Shown here: one piece after another, positions 24,713 through 34,521 of the stretch
How positions within the stretch are numbered: the stretch's first letter is position 1
Layout of the letters: every line of letters starts with the position of its first letter
Assembly: GCF_025165795.1 (NCBI RefSeq)
Contig: NZ_JAJAGO010000010.1
Location: 124,001-188,000 of the forward strand
Length of the DNA: 64,000 nucleotides
Direction: 5' to 3'
DNA from: Streptomyces gossypii
Lineage (GTDB): Bacteria; Actinomycetota; Actinomycetes; Streptomycetales; Streptomycetaceae
Notes under the pieces: model-generated
What the model saw: the letters and a program-made list of their open reading frames with translations, nothing else
Database searches by the model: none
Told to the model about the DNA's origin: nothing
Translations under genes and position numbers: made by a program

Positions 24713-25564
24713 CTGTGCCCCCGTCCCTGGGCACGGGGTGCCCTCCAGGCAGAAGGTGGCGCGGGCTGTCTGGAGCAGACGGTTCTGGGATTCCCTGTCC
24801 TCGGCCGGGCCGATTGCGCGGATCGCGTACAGTTCGCCATCCTCCGCCTGGAAGCGCCGGTCGACGACGTACCGGAGGCCATGCTCAGGATGGACGTAGG
24901 TGTACTTCCACTCGGCCGACTTCCGTATCGGACCCGCGCCGCTGCCGTTCCTCTCGCCGATACGGCGCAGCGCGAGGCGCTCGTATGCGCGGGCCTTGCC
25001 CTCATCTCTGAGGAGGAGGCCCTCCGCGAGTTCGAGAGATTTGTAGGGCGTGGGGTCTTCGACCCAGAAGAGGTGAAGCTGACGACGGCGGTCCGGTGAC
25101 TCGTAGGAGACGACCGGGGCGGCCACCCCCTGCTCCTCACGCCCTTCCCAGCCGTCCGGGACGTCCACGGTGAAACCCTCCGGGCCTGCGGCGCGGGAGA
25201 ATCCGGGAACCGGCGCCGAGGACCCCGGAGCGGTGGAGGGCACCGGGGCCCCGTCTCCGGGCCGCTTCGTGCCCTTGTCGTCCGGTGGCGCCACGGGTGC
25301 GGAGGCGGACGGCGAAGCGGACGGGGCGGCATCGCTCTTCGCGCCCGGCGCCTCGTCACGTACGAGGAACCAGCCCCCCGTTCCGGCCGCCGCGCCGAAC
25401 AGCACCATGGCAAGGCCCGCAAGCACCAGCCGTTGCGGACGGGTGGGGTGCGGGCGGTGCGGATCTCCGGGAGGGGCCGGGGGAGCGGGATCGCCCGGGG
25501 CCGCCTGCCGCATGCCCTCGGCGTCGTCGGTCCAGCGCTGACGGTCCGGGTCCCACTGCCTCAT
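24707..25564 (-). CDS. Membrane-anchored protein with extracytoplasmic domain, third gene of an unknown operon
   Basis: The product has 285 residues. A Pro-rich cytoplasmic N-terminus begins MRQWDPDRQRWTD. One membrane segment follows (about 45-65, LVLAGLAMVLFGAAAGTGGWFLV), then a Ser/Ala/Pro linker. The external domain (about 125-285) starts GFTVDVPDGWEGREE and ends with two cysteines, FCLEGTPCPG. This LpqN-like layout is common next to Streptomyces signalling genes, often as a lipoprotein-like sensor. Its ATG overlaps the upstream stop by 4 bp. The TAG stop lies inside the inverted repeat of the palindromic element at 24540-24712. Confidence 0.75.
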   Translation of the reverse strand: MRQWDPDRQRWTDDAEGMRQAAPGDPAPPAPPGDPHRPHPTRPQRLVLAGLAMVLFGAAAGTGGWFLVRDEAPGAKSDAAPSASPSASAPVAPPDDKGTKRPGDGAPVPSTAPGSSAPVPGFSRAAGPEGFTVDVPDGWEGREEQGVAAPVVSYESPDRRRQLHLFWVEDPTPYKSLELAEGLLLRDEGKARAYERLALRRIGERNGSGAGPIRKSAEWKYTYVHPEHGLRYVVDRRFQAEDGELYAIRAIGPAEDRESQNRLLQTARATFCLEGTPCPGTGAQP

Positions 25565-25998
25565 TGCATCAGCTCCCCCACCGCCTGGGTGACGGCCGCC
25601 GCCGACGCCAGTCCTCCGACGGCGGTCGCGCCCGCCTCCAGACGGGCCCGCAGACGCTCCAGTCGGCTGGAGTCCGCTCGGCCCGTACGAGCGATGTCAC
25701 CCTGGACCTCCTCGAGTTCGCCGTCCACCTCCGCCGTCTCCTCCGTGGGCTGGAGCAGCCGGATGTGTTCACGCAGGGTGTCGACCGCCTCCAGGAGCGC
25801 CCTTGTCGCCTCGTCCGTTGCGCCCTGCGGGGCGGCGTAGTGCGCGGCGTGGCCGTACGGGCCGGTGGCGATCGCACCGCCCGACATCGAGGTGATGTGC
25901 ACCGTGCCGCCGCCCGCGCCCCCTTCCACTCCTTCGGCTGCCCGCCGCTCCTGTTCCGCCGCCCGGCCGCCCGTCGAGTCCGCTGGTCCCGTGTTCAC
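25561..25998 (-). CDS. Small helical protein with N-terminal Gly-rich motif (DUF5955-like)
   Basis: The product has 145 residues. The N-terminal 30 are acidic and probably disordered. Then comes TVHITSMSGGAIATGPYGHA, a Gly-rich motif that resembles the C-terminal end of the upstream gene product (IFIGEMRGGAVATGAQGRAT). The rest (about 62-145) is amphipathic helix: LLEAVDTLREHIRLLQP, then RLERLRARLEAGATAVGGLASAAAVTQAV. I think this matches the DUF5955 type of actinobacterial protein. GTG start, 4-bp overlaps with both neighbours. The shared motif suggests physical coupling of the two proteins. Confidence 0.7.
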   Translation of the reverse strand: MNTGPADSTGGRAAEQERRAAEGVEGGAGGGTVHITSMSGGAIATGPYGHAAHYAAPQGATDEATRALLEAVDTLREHIRLLQPTEETAEVDGELEEVQGDIARTGRADSSRLERLRARLEAGATAVGGLASAAAVTQAVGELMQ

Positions 25999-27686
25999 TG
26001 CTGGTCCCCCTGCATGTGTGTGGCCCTGCCTTGAGCGCCGGTTGCCACGGCGCCGCCGCGCATCTCCCCGATGAAGATTCCGCCCTCGCGCACGTTCACG
26101 ATCTGCTGCTCGAAGCGGTCGGTCTCGTAGCCGCTCTGCTCCAGCGCGTCCCGCACACCGCTCGCGATACGGTCCTGGACAGTCTTGATGTGGCGGCTGA
26201 CGTCCATTTCCTGGAAGAGCGACAGGTCGTTCGTGCTGCCCAGTTCCCGCACGGAGGTGAGCGGCGCGTCCGGCAGCGCGCGCTCCGGTCCGTTGATCGC
26301 GGCACGGAAGGCCGAGACCAGCATGCCGACCGCCGCGATGCCTGTCGCGAAGGTCGCGGCAGGGGCGGCGAGCACCGCCTGCACGGACTCGCGCGGCACG
26401 TCACCGGGCCGCCTTGCCGCGAGGGTGTCCAGCTCTCTGAACTCCTCCGTGACGGGCCCGAGTACGTGCGGGACGACCTCGAGCACCAGCATTCCGCCCT
26501 GCGTGTGCACCCGCACGAGTACCGAGAGGACGATCTGCTCGTCCCAGGCACCGACGCGGATGCGCAGGAAGTGCCGGCGTGCCTCGCCGCCTTCGTTCAC
26601 GGAAGCTGCCAGATGCTGTGCGACGGCCGACGGCTCGTAGATACCGGCGTCACGCGGCACTCCTGACGGCAGGTAGACGAACTCCTCGATCTCCAGCTGC
26701 CGCAGCCGGTCCCGGCTGGTGCGCTCTGCGGAGGCACGCAGCGCGATGAGCCGCGGCTTGATCAGATCGATGACCGTGCGGCTGGTCAGCGGAACTTCTC
26801 CCTGGTTCGGGACGGCCGCGACCGGCTTCTTGAGTTCCAGCGCCAGCGACCAGGGCTCGTACGGGCTGCCCGCGCCCACGAAGGGTCGGTGCGGGTCGTA
26901 CAGAACCATGGACGCGTACTGCTCGCGGGCGATGGCCGCGCCGACGCGGCGGTAGCGCCGGCGGGCAGGCAACTCCGGGGGCCGGCGGTGCGGGAAGACC
27001 TCGTCGCCCAGCTCCTCCCGCATGACCGTGGCCACTCGAGTGCGCTGGACGCCGATGACGAGTGCCATGAGGAGCGGGAAGATGACCGAGGCGGGTTTCT
27101 CGGTGAAGCCGGCGAGGGCGGCCATCCAGTAGGTGAGCATCGCGCCCCAGGCGGGGACGATGAGCACCGCGCCCCAGAACGTGGGCAGCTTGGTGCCGCG
27201 CCTTCGCTGGTCCGTGTCGGTGGCGGGCCGGAGGGCTGAGACGGCGCGCGCCGCCCACAGGAAGAAGCAGGCGGCCCCGTAGAAGAGCGCCATACCGCCG
27301 GGGACGCTGAGCGCGTCACTGCTCGGCTCGTCACCGCCGGAGAAGCCGGCATCGGCACCGCTCGAACTCTCGAAGACGTTCGGGGTCGGGATGTTGAATT
27401 CCTTGTCCGTCATGGCGATGTCCACGCCGAAGAAGCAGATCCAGAGCGCCAGCAGGAGGAGCGCCGTGAACACCTCCCGACGGCGGGCGCGCAGCGCGTG
27501 CGCCAGCACGGACACGGCGTCGATGCCGAGGGAGGGCGCGGCCGGGCGCTCCTCGTGGCCGACCAGTTCGTCGATGACGCGGCGACGGAAGCCGTTGTCC
27601 AGATGACTGCCCGCGCACAGGAGACGAGTGGCCTCACTGTGAGCATGACGGCGTGCCGGAGCGTCCACAGATCCCTCGGCTTTCAC
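25995..27686 (-). CDS. Multi-pass membrane protein ending in a Gly-rich motif, first gene of an unknown operon
   Basis: The product has 563 residues. About four membrane segments lie in the N-terminal half (about 73-92, 131-150, 172-192, 200-216). A large cytoplasmic domain (about 225-530) follows with no motif I recognise; it contains a further hydrophobic stretch around 445-465 (ATFATGIAAVGMLVSAF). The extreme C-terminus is NVREGGIFIGEMRGGAVATG followed by AQGRATHMQG, matching the N-terminal motif of the next gene product. Such short Gly-rich motifs occur in bacterial signalling and conflict proteins. Start GTG 27686. The operon may be a signalling or defence module, but this is inference only. 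Confidence 0.75.
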   Translation of the reverse strand: MKAEGSVDAPARRHAHSEATRLLCAGSHLDNGFRRRVIDELVGHEERPAAPSLGIDAVSVLAHALRARRREVFTALLLLALWICFFGVDIAMTDKEFNIPTPNVFESSSGADAGFSGGDEPSSDALSVPGGMALFYGAACFFLWAARAVSALRPATDTDQRRRGTKLPTFWGAVLIVPAWGAMLTYWMAALAGFTEKPASVIFPLLMALVIGVQRTRVATVMREELGDEVFPHRRPPELPARRRYRRVGAAIAREQYASMVLYDPHRPFVGAGSPYEPWSLALELKKPVAAVPNQGEVPLTSRTVIDLIKPRLIALRASAERTSRDRLRQLEIEEFVYLPSGVPRDAGIYEPSAVAQHLAASVNEGGEARRHFLRIRVGAWDEQIVLSVLVRVHTQGGMLVLEVVPHVLGPVTEEFRELDTLAARRPGDVPRESVQAVLAAPAATFATGIAAVGMLVSAFRAAINGPERALPDAPLTSVRELGSTNDLSLFQEMDVSRHIKTVQDRIASGVRDALEQSGYETDRFEQQIVNVREGGIFIGEMRGGAVATGAQGRATHMQGDQQ

Positions 27687-27777
27687 TGACGATGTGACAG
27701 GGAGAGTCGAGAAGATACCGGACGGTGATGGTCTCTGCGTATCATTCGGACGAAAAAGGACAGAAGCTCCGGTTGGG

Positions 27778-30138
27778 TCAGGGGGCGTGCGGGTGCGGTG
27801 CGCCCGGGGTGACCGGTCCGCGTACCGGGCGGAGCCACACCGTGGCCAGCGGCGGCAGCGTGGTGCTCAGGGAGCAGGGGCGCCCGTGCGCCGGGACGGG
27901 CTCCGGGGTCAGCGGGGCACGGTTGCGCACGCCGCTGCCCCCGTACGCGAGGGAGTCCGTGTTCATCACCTCCGCCCAGGCGGGGATCTCCTCCGGCACA
28001 CCAAGCCGGTAGCCGTGCCGTACGGCGGGGGAGAAGTGGGAGAGGGCGAGCAGCGGATCACCCGCCTCGTCGTAGCGTAGGAACACGAAGACGTTGTCGT
28101 CGCTCGCGTCGCAGTCGATCCAGCAGAAGCCACCGGGGTCGGTGTCGCGCTGCCAGAGGGCCGGCGTGCGCCCGTAGACCTGGTTCAGCTCGCGCACCAG
28201 ATCGCGCACGCCCCGGTGGTCCGGCTCGGCCGAGTAGGCCGGGTCGAGCAGCCACCAGTCCGGCCCGTGGCCCTCCGACCATTCGGCGCCCTGCGCGAAC
28301 TCCTGCCCCATGAAGAGCAGCTGCTTGCCGGGGTGCGCCCACATGTAGCCCAGATAGGCGCGGTGGCTGGCCCGCTGCTGCCACCAGTCGCCCGGCATCT
28401 TGGCGACCAGCGCCTGTTTTCCGTGCACCACCTCGTCGTGCGAGATGGGCAGCATGTAGTTCTCGGACCAGGCGTAGACCATCGAGAAGGTCATCTCGTT
28501 GTGGTGGTACTTGCGGTGCACGGGCTCCTTGGCCATGTACTCCAGGGAGTCGTGCATCCAGCCCATGTTCCACTTGAAGCCGAAGCCCAGGCCGCCGTGG
28601 TCGGTGGCACCGGTCACCCCGCCCCAGGCCGTGGACTCCTCGGCGAGCGTCACCACGCCGGGGCAGCGGCGGTAGAGCGTGGCGTTCATCTCCTGGAGGA
28701 AGGCCATGGCGTCCAGGTTCTCCCGGCCGCCGTGCGCGTTCGGAGACCAGGCGCCCTCCTCGCGCGAGTAGTCCAGATAGAGCATCGAGGCGACGGCGTC
28801 GACCCGCAGGCCGTCGAGGTGGAACTCCTCGCACCAGTAGACCGCGTTCGCCACCAGGAAGTTCCGCACCTCGCGGCGCCCGTAGTCGAACTCCAGGGTG
28901 CCCCAGTCCGGATGTTCGGCCCGTGCCGGATCGGCGGGCTCGTACAGCGGCTCGCCGTCGAACCGGGCCAGCGCCCAGTCGTCCTTGGGGAAGTGCGCCG
29001 GGACCCAGTCCATCAGCACGCCGATGCCCGCGCCGTGCAGCGAGTCCACCAGGAACCGGAAGTCGTCCGGGGAGCCCAGCCGGGAGGTGCTGGCGTAGAA
29101 ACCGGTCACCTGGTACCCCCACGAGCCGCCGAACGGATGCTCGGCGACGGGCATCAGCTCCACATGGGTGAAGCCCAGATCCCTGACATAGCCGGGCAGC
29201 TGCTCCGCCAGTTCGCGGTATCCCAGGCCCGGCCGCCAAGAAGGCAGATGCACCTCGTAGACGGAGAACGGCGAGCGGTGCGGGGCCCAGCCGGCACGGC
29301 GCGTCAGCCAGTCGGCGTCCTGCCAGACGTGCCGCGAGACCTCCACGACGGAGGCCGTCGACGGCGGGCACTCGGCGCGCCTCGCCATCGGGTCGGCGCG
29401 CAGCGTACGCGTGCCGTCGGAGCCCGCGATCTCGAACTTGTACCGCGCCCCCTCGCCGATCTCCGGCACGAACAGCTCCCAGACGCCGCTGGAGCCGAGC
29501 GAACGCATCGGCAGCGCGGTGCCGTCCCAGTAGTTGAAGTCCCCGGCGACGCGCACGCCACGCGCGTTGGGGGCCCAGACGGTGAAGCGGGTGCCGGTGA
29601 CCCCGGCATGCGTCATCGTGCGGGCACCGAGCGCGCGCCACAGCTGCTCGTGGCGCCCCTCGGAGATCAGGTGGAGATCGAACTCGCCGAGGGAGGGCAG
29701 GAATCGGTACGGATCGGTGAGCCGCAACTCGGTGCCGCCGTCTGAGCTGCCCTCCGCATCGCCGTACCGCACGAGCAGTTCGTACTCGGGGATTCCGGGC
29801 ATCGGCAGCACCCCGGCGAAGAACCCGTCCCCCTCCTCGTGCAGTTCCGCCCGCAGCCCCTTCGCGAGCACGGTGACCGCGCGGGCGTACGGACGCAGCA
29901 CCCGGACCACGATGCCGCCCCGCACCGGGTGCGCGCCCAGGCAGGCGTGCGGGTCGTGGTGCGTGCCCGACAGGAGGCGCCCGCGATCGCCCTCCGCGAG
30001 CGGCTCGGCGACCCGCACGCCGTGGCCGTGCGGGCGTGGAGGCGAGGGCGGGGCGGCCGACGGCGTGGCCGGACGGGAACGGAAGACCGCCGGAACGGTG
30101 CTGGGTGGCTGCGGCTGCTGGTAGGGGCTGAGTGTCAT
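27778..30138 (-). CDS. glgB: 1,4-alpha-glucan branching enzyme
   Basis: It transfers alpha-1,4 chains to O6 to make alpha-1,6 branches. The product has 786 residues. A Pro-rich extension (1-55) is followed by a CBM48-type N-terminal part (about 60-285), then the GH13 barrel. Catalytic motifs are DGLRVDAVASMLYLDY (Asp nucleophile), VTLAEESTAWGG (Glu acid/base) and LPISHDEVVHGK (third Asp region). It is the last gene of the treS-mak-glgB run and finishes the branched alpha-glucan made by GlgE. The ATG is 110 bp downstream of the maltokinase stop. Confidence 0.96.
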   Translation of the reverse strand: MTLSPYQQPQPPSTVPAVFRSRPATPSAAPPSPPRPHGHGVRVAEPLAEGDRGRLLSGTHHDPHACLGAHPVRGGIVVRVLRPYARAVTVLAKGLRAELHEEGDGFFAGVLPMPGIPEYELLVRYGDAEGSSDGGTELRLTDPYRFLPSLGEFDLHLISEGRHEQLWRALGARTMTHAGVTGTRFTVWAPNARGVRVAGDFNYWDGTALPMRSLGSSGVWELFVPEIGEGARYKFEIAGSDGTRTLRADPMARRAECPPSTASVVEVSRHVWQDADWLTRRAGWAPHRSPFSVYEVHLPSWRPGLGYRELAEQLPGYVRDLGFTHVELMPVAEHPFGGSWGYQVTGFYASTSRLGSPDDFRFLVDSLHGAGIGVLMDWVPAHFPKDDWALARFDGEPLYEPADPARAEHPDWGTLEFDYGRREVRNFLVANAVYWCEEFHLDGLRVDAVASMLYLDYSREEGAWSPNAHGGRENLDAMAFLQEMNATLYRRCPGVVTLAEESTAWGGVTGATDHGGLGFGFKWNMGWMHDSLEYMAKEPVHRKYHHNEMTFSMVYAWSENYMLPISHDEVVHGKQALVAKMPGDWWQQRASHRAYLGYMWAHPGKQLLFMGQEFAQGAEWSEGHGPDWWLLDPAYSAEPDHRGVRDLVRELNQVYGRTPALWQRDTDPGGFCWIDCDASDDNVFVFLRYDEAGDPLLALSHFSPAVRHGYRLGVPEEIPAWAEVMNTDSLAYGGSGVRNRAPLTPEPVPAHGRPCSLSTTLPPLATVWLRPVRGPVTPGAPHPHAP

Positions 30139-30248
30139 GGGACAGGCCCTCCGGGCTCAGTCGGGGCGGGTGAGAGTGTGGGCGGTCGCGCGGGCTGGCT
30201 GGCGGTCGCGCGGGCCGGGGTCGAAGCGGGTCAGGTCTCCGGAGCGGG

Positions 30249-31802
30249 TCAGGTCTCCGGAGCGGCCAGCCGACGGATGGCGGAAAGCGGGATGGGCAGC
30301 CAGCCGGGGCGGTGCCGGGCCTCGTACAGCACCTCGTACACCGCCTTGTCGGTCTCGAACGCGCGGAGCAGCGTCGCGTCGTCGCGCGGGTCCGCGCCCG
30401 TGACCTCGGCGTAGCCGCCGCAGTAGGCCGCGCGATTGGCCTCGGCCCAGAGGTGGGTCCAGCGCTCGCTGATGCCCTGCTGGCAGGCGGCGTAGTCGAA
30501 CGAGCGCAGCATGCCCGCGACATCCCGTACGGCGGGCTGCGTACGGCGCCGCTCGTCGAGGGGACGGGCGGGCTCGCCCTCGAAGTCGATCAGACTCCAG
30601 CGCCCGCCGTCTGCGGCGCACAGCGCCTGGCCCAGATGCAGGTCCCCGTGCACGCGCTGGGCCCGCCGGGTATGGCCGCGCCGGGACAGCTCACCGAGCG
30701 CGGCGAAGGCGCTCCGCAGCCCCCCGCGGTACGGGCGCAGCGCGGGGACGGCGTGTGCGGCCGTGTTCAGCCGCCCGTCCATCTCCCGGGCGAGCTGGGC
30801 GAGCTGGGAGCCGTGCAGGACGGTGGTCGGCAGCGCGTCGGCCAGCCCCGCGTGCACCTCGGCCGTGGCCCGGCCCAGCGCACGGGCCTGACCGGTGAAG
30901 TCCTGCCGCCCGGCGAGCGCGTGCAGCGCGAGTTGCCAGCCGTCTCCGCTGCCCGCGAGGAAGGGCTGCAAGACGCCCAGGGTGAGCGTCGCGCGCCGGG
31001 GCGCAGGCGCCGTCTCGAACCAGGCGGTGGGCTCGGGCACCCGGTCGCACCCGGCGCGGGCGAGCGCGAGCGGCAGCTCCAGATCGGGGTTGAGGCCGGG
31101 GCCGACGCGGCGGAACAGCTTGAGGATGTAGGCGTCGCCGTAGACAACCGAGGAGTTGGACTGCTCGGCGTCCAGGGGGCGCGGCCGCAGCGTCCGGATG
31201 TCGGGGCGGGTGTCGCCGCGTGTGCTGGTCGTGCCGGAGCTGGTCGTGCCGGAGCTGGTCGTGCCGGAGCTGGTCATGCTGGTGCCGGTCATGCTGGTGC
31301 CGGTGCTGGTGCCGCCCATGCCGCCCGCGAAGCGGAGGGCTCCAAGCCGTCCGGGGGAGCGCAGCCGCTCCAGCAGCAGGCCCGTCAGCCGGGGGTCGTG
31401 CAGCGCGTCGTAGACCGCCAGTCCGCGCAGCGCTCCGGTCGCCGGACGCCCGATGAGCGCGGTCGCGAGACCGGGCGGGAGCACGGACCGCACACCGAGC
31501 AGCAGCTGGTAGCAGTCGGCTTCGGCGCCGGGAGCGAGCTCGGCGGCGGTGGCCGTCTGCCGGGCCCGTACGAGCATGTGCAGCAGCCCCGGCGCCGTGC
31601 CGTCGACGGCCAAGGGCAGCAGCTCAGTCGCGGTGACCGGAGTGAAGCCGCTGATCGGGTGGCCCTTCCCGGCGAACCACCGTTGCCGGGGCAGCCAATC
31701 GGCGAGCAGCGGTGCCAGCGAGTGGAGCAGCTCGGCACCGGCATGCCCGGTGGACGGGGGAGCGGGCGGAGCCGCCGTGAGGGGCAAGGAGCTGTCCGAC
31801 AT
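30249..31802 (-). CDS. mak: Maltokinase (Pep2/Mak)
   Basis: It phosphorylates maltose to maltose 1-phosphate with ATP, feeding GlgE. The product has 517 residues. The N-terminal lobe begins LADWLPRQRWFAGKGHPI, the hallmark of Mak; the kinase lobe has RVHGDLHLGQALCA (catalytic Asp loop) and LIDFEGEPARPLDERR (metal-binding Asp). A low-complexity Thr/Ser/Gly/Met insertion (about residues 160-195) is coded by a 15-bp tandem repeat at about 31220-31310. The start MSDSSLPL has GGAAAGGAT upstream. Nearly 1 kb of non-coding sequence separates it from treS, which is unusual for this operon. Confidence 0.95.
   Translation of the reverse strand: MSDSSLPLTAAPPAPPSTGHAGAELLHSLAPLLADWLPRQRWFAGKGHPISGFTPVTATELLPLAVDGTAPGLLHMLVRARQTATAAELAPGAEADCYQLLLGVRSVLPPGLATALIGRPATGALRGLAVYDALHDPRLTGLLLERLRSPGRLGALRFAGGMGGTSTGTSMTGTSMTSSGTTSSGTTSSGTTSTRGDTRPDIRTLRPRPLDAEQSNSSVVYGDAYILKLFRRVGPGLNPDLELPLALARAGCDRVPEPTAWFETAPAPRRATLTLGVLQPFLAGSGDGWQLALHALAGRQDFTGQARALGRATAEVHAGLADALPTTVLHGSQLAQLAREMDGRLNTAAHAVPALRPYRGGLRSAFAALGELSRRGHTRRAQRVHGDLHLGQALCAADGGRWSLIDFEGEPARPLDERRRTQPAVRDVAGMLRSFDYAACQQGISERWTHLWAEANRAAYCGGYAEVTGADPRDDATLLRAFETDKAVYEVLYEARHRPGWLPIPLSAIRRLAAPET
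31220..31311. repeat. In-frame 15-bp tandem repeat inside the maltokinase gene
   Basis: GTGCCGGAGCTGGTC occurs three times in a row, followed by diverged ATGCTGGTGCCGGTC-type units. On the coding strand it yields TSSGT and TGTSM repeats. It sits in a surface-loop-like insertion and is absent from the usual Mak sequence pattern. Confidence 0.8.
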
Positions 31803-32790
31803 GCCATCCTTTCCCCGGGCACACGAAAGGTACGCGAAGTGTCCCGTTATGCGGCGTCTGCTGCGCGGCGGTGCCGGATGTGTTGACCGAGATTCCGCCG
31901 TGCGGCGTAGGCGCAGCCCGCCGCCACACCCCCATCCGAGGTCGCCGCGCCCCCGAGGCGGCGGGCTGCTGGCGTCCTCCGCGGCGTCCGGTGCTCCGCG
32001 CTCGCCTCTGCGAGGGCGCGCCGGGGACACCCGGCGTTCCCGCCGCACCCGGGCCCGCCTCCCCGGGCACCTCGCGCCAGGAGCACCTCGGCTGCCCGCC
32101 GACCGCTGCCTGGGCGGCACGCTCCGCCCGCGTCCGGGTATCTGGCCTCCGGCGGCTCCGTGTGCGTGACTCGGTGGCTGGCCGGACGGCTGCAGGTCCG
32201 CGCCCGTTGTCCGGCGATCCAGCTGGCTGGGCGGCTCGCTCGCTCCGCCCTGTCCGGGTGGCGGGGCCCAGGTGACCGCCCCCGGCGGTCCCGTGTGCCG
32301 GGGCACCGTGCCCTGGGGCTGGTCGGGGACGGCCGTGGACCGGGGGCCCGCAGGCCGGGCGCCGACCCCGGCGACTTCGGCGGTACGGACCGGGTCAAGC
32401 GGCTGAAACGCAACCGGCCCCGCCCCCAGAAGGTGCCCACACCGGGGCCAGAGGCGACTGACCCGGCGGCCCGTGTGCCGGGCCACCGCCTCTCGGTGGC
32501 CGGTGGGGGACGGCCGTGTGGCCGGGTGCGCTCTGCCCGGCGTGAGGCGGCCGGGCAACCGCGCTGCGCCCGCGGGCTGGTGGCTGGGCGGCTCGCTGCG
32601 CCCGCATCCCAGCCGCATCCAATCCGCTGCCCGGCCGCAGCGCGGGTGCCCGCGAGGCCGGGTTCCGACAGCTCCGCTGGTCGGGGATGCTCCGGCGCCC
32701 AGCTCCAGCTCCAGCCCCAGCCCCAGCGCCTCGTGGCGGGGTGGCCCGGTGGCCGGGCCACCCCGTTGGGCGGGGCTGGGACGCGGGAGG
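31803..32790. other. 988-bp gene-free spacer between treS and maltokinase genes
   Basis: No credible gene is seen: all open frames in it are Arg/Pro/Gly-rich shadows. It carries degenerate repeats: CTGGGCGGCACGCTCC (32109), CTGGGCGGCTCGCTCG (32226) and CTGGGCGGCTCGCTGC (32583), and CCGTGTGCCGGGGCACC (32291) versus CCGTGTGCCGGGCCACC (32471). The right end is a (CCAGCT)/(CCCAG) simple tract and a GGCCCGGTGGCCGGGCC hairpin. About 31803-31880 likely holds a maltokinase promoter. Confidence 0.6.

Positions 32791-34517
<1,727 letters not shown>

Positions 34518-34521
<4 letters not shown>

Noticed and set aside
22389..24734. Long minus-strand frame covering dctA and the acetyltransferase gene
   Set aside because: It overlaps the well-supported dctA gene entirely; its His/Arg/Glu-rich composition is typical of an antisense shadow.
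25561..27686. Known NLR or caspase-type defence operon
   Set aside because: No P-loop NTPase, protease or nuclease motif is present in the three proteins; only the shared Gly-rich motif suggests signalling, so I kept it as a finding and not as a defence-system call.
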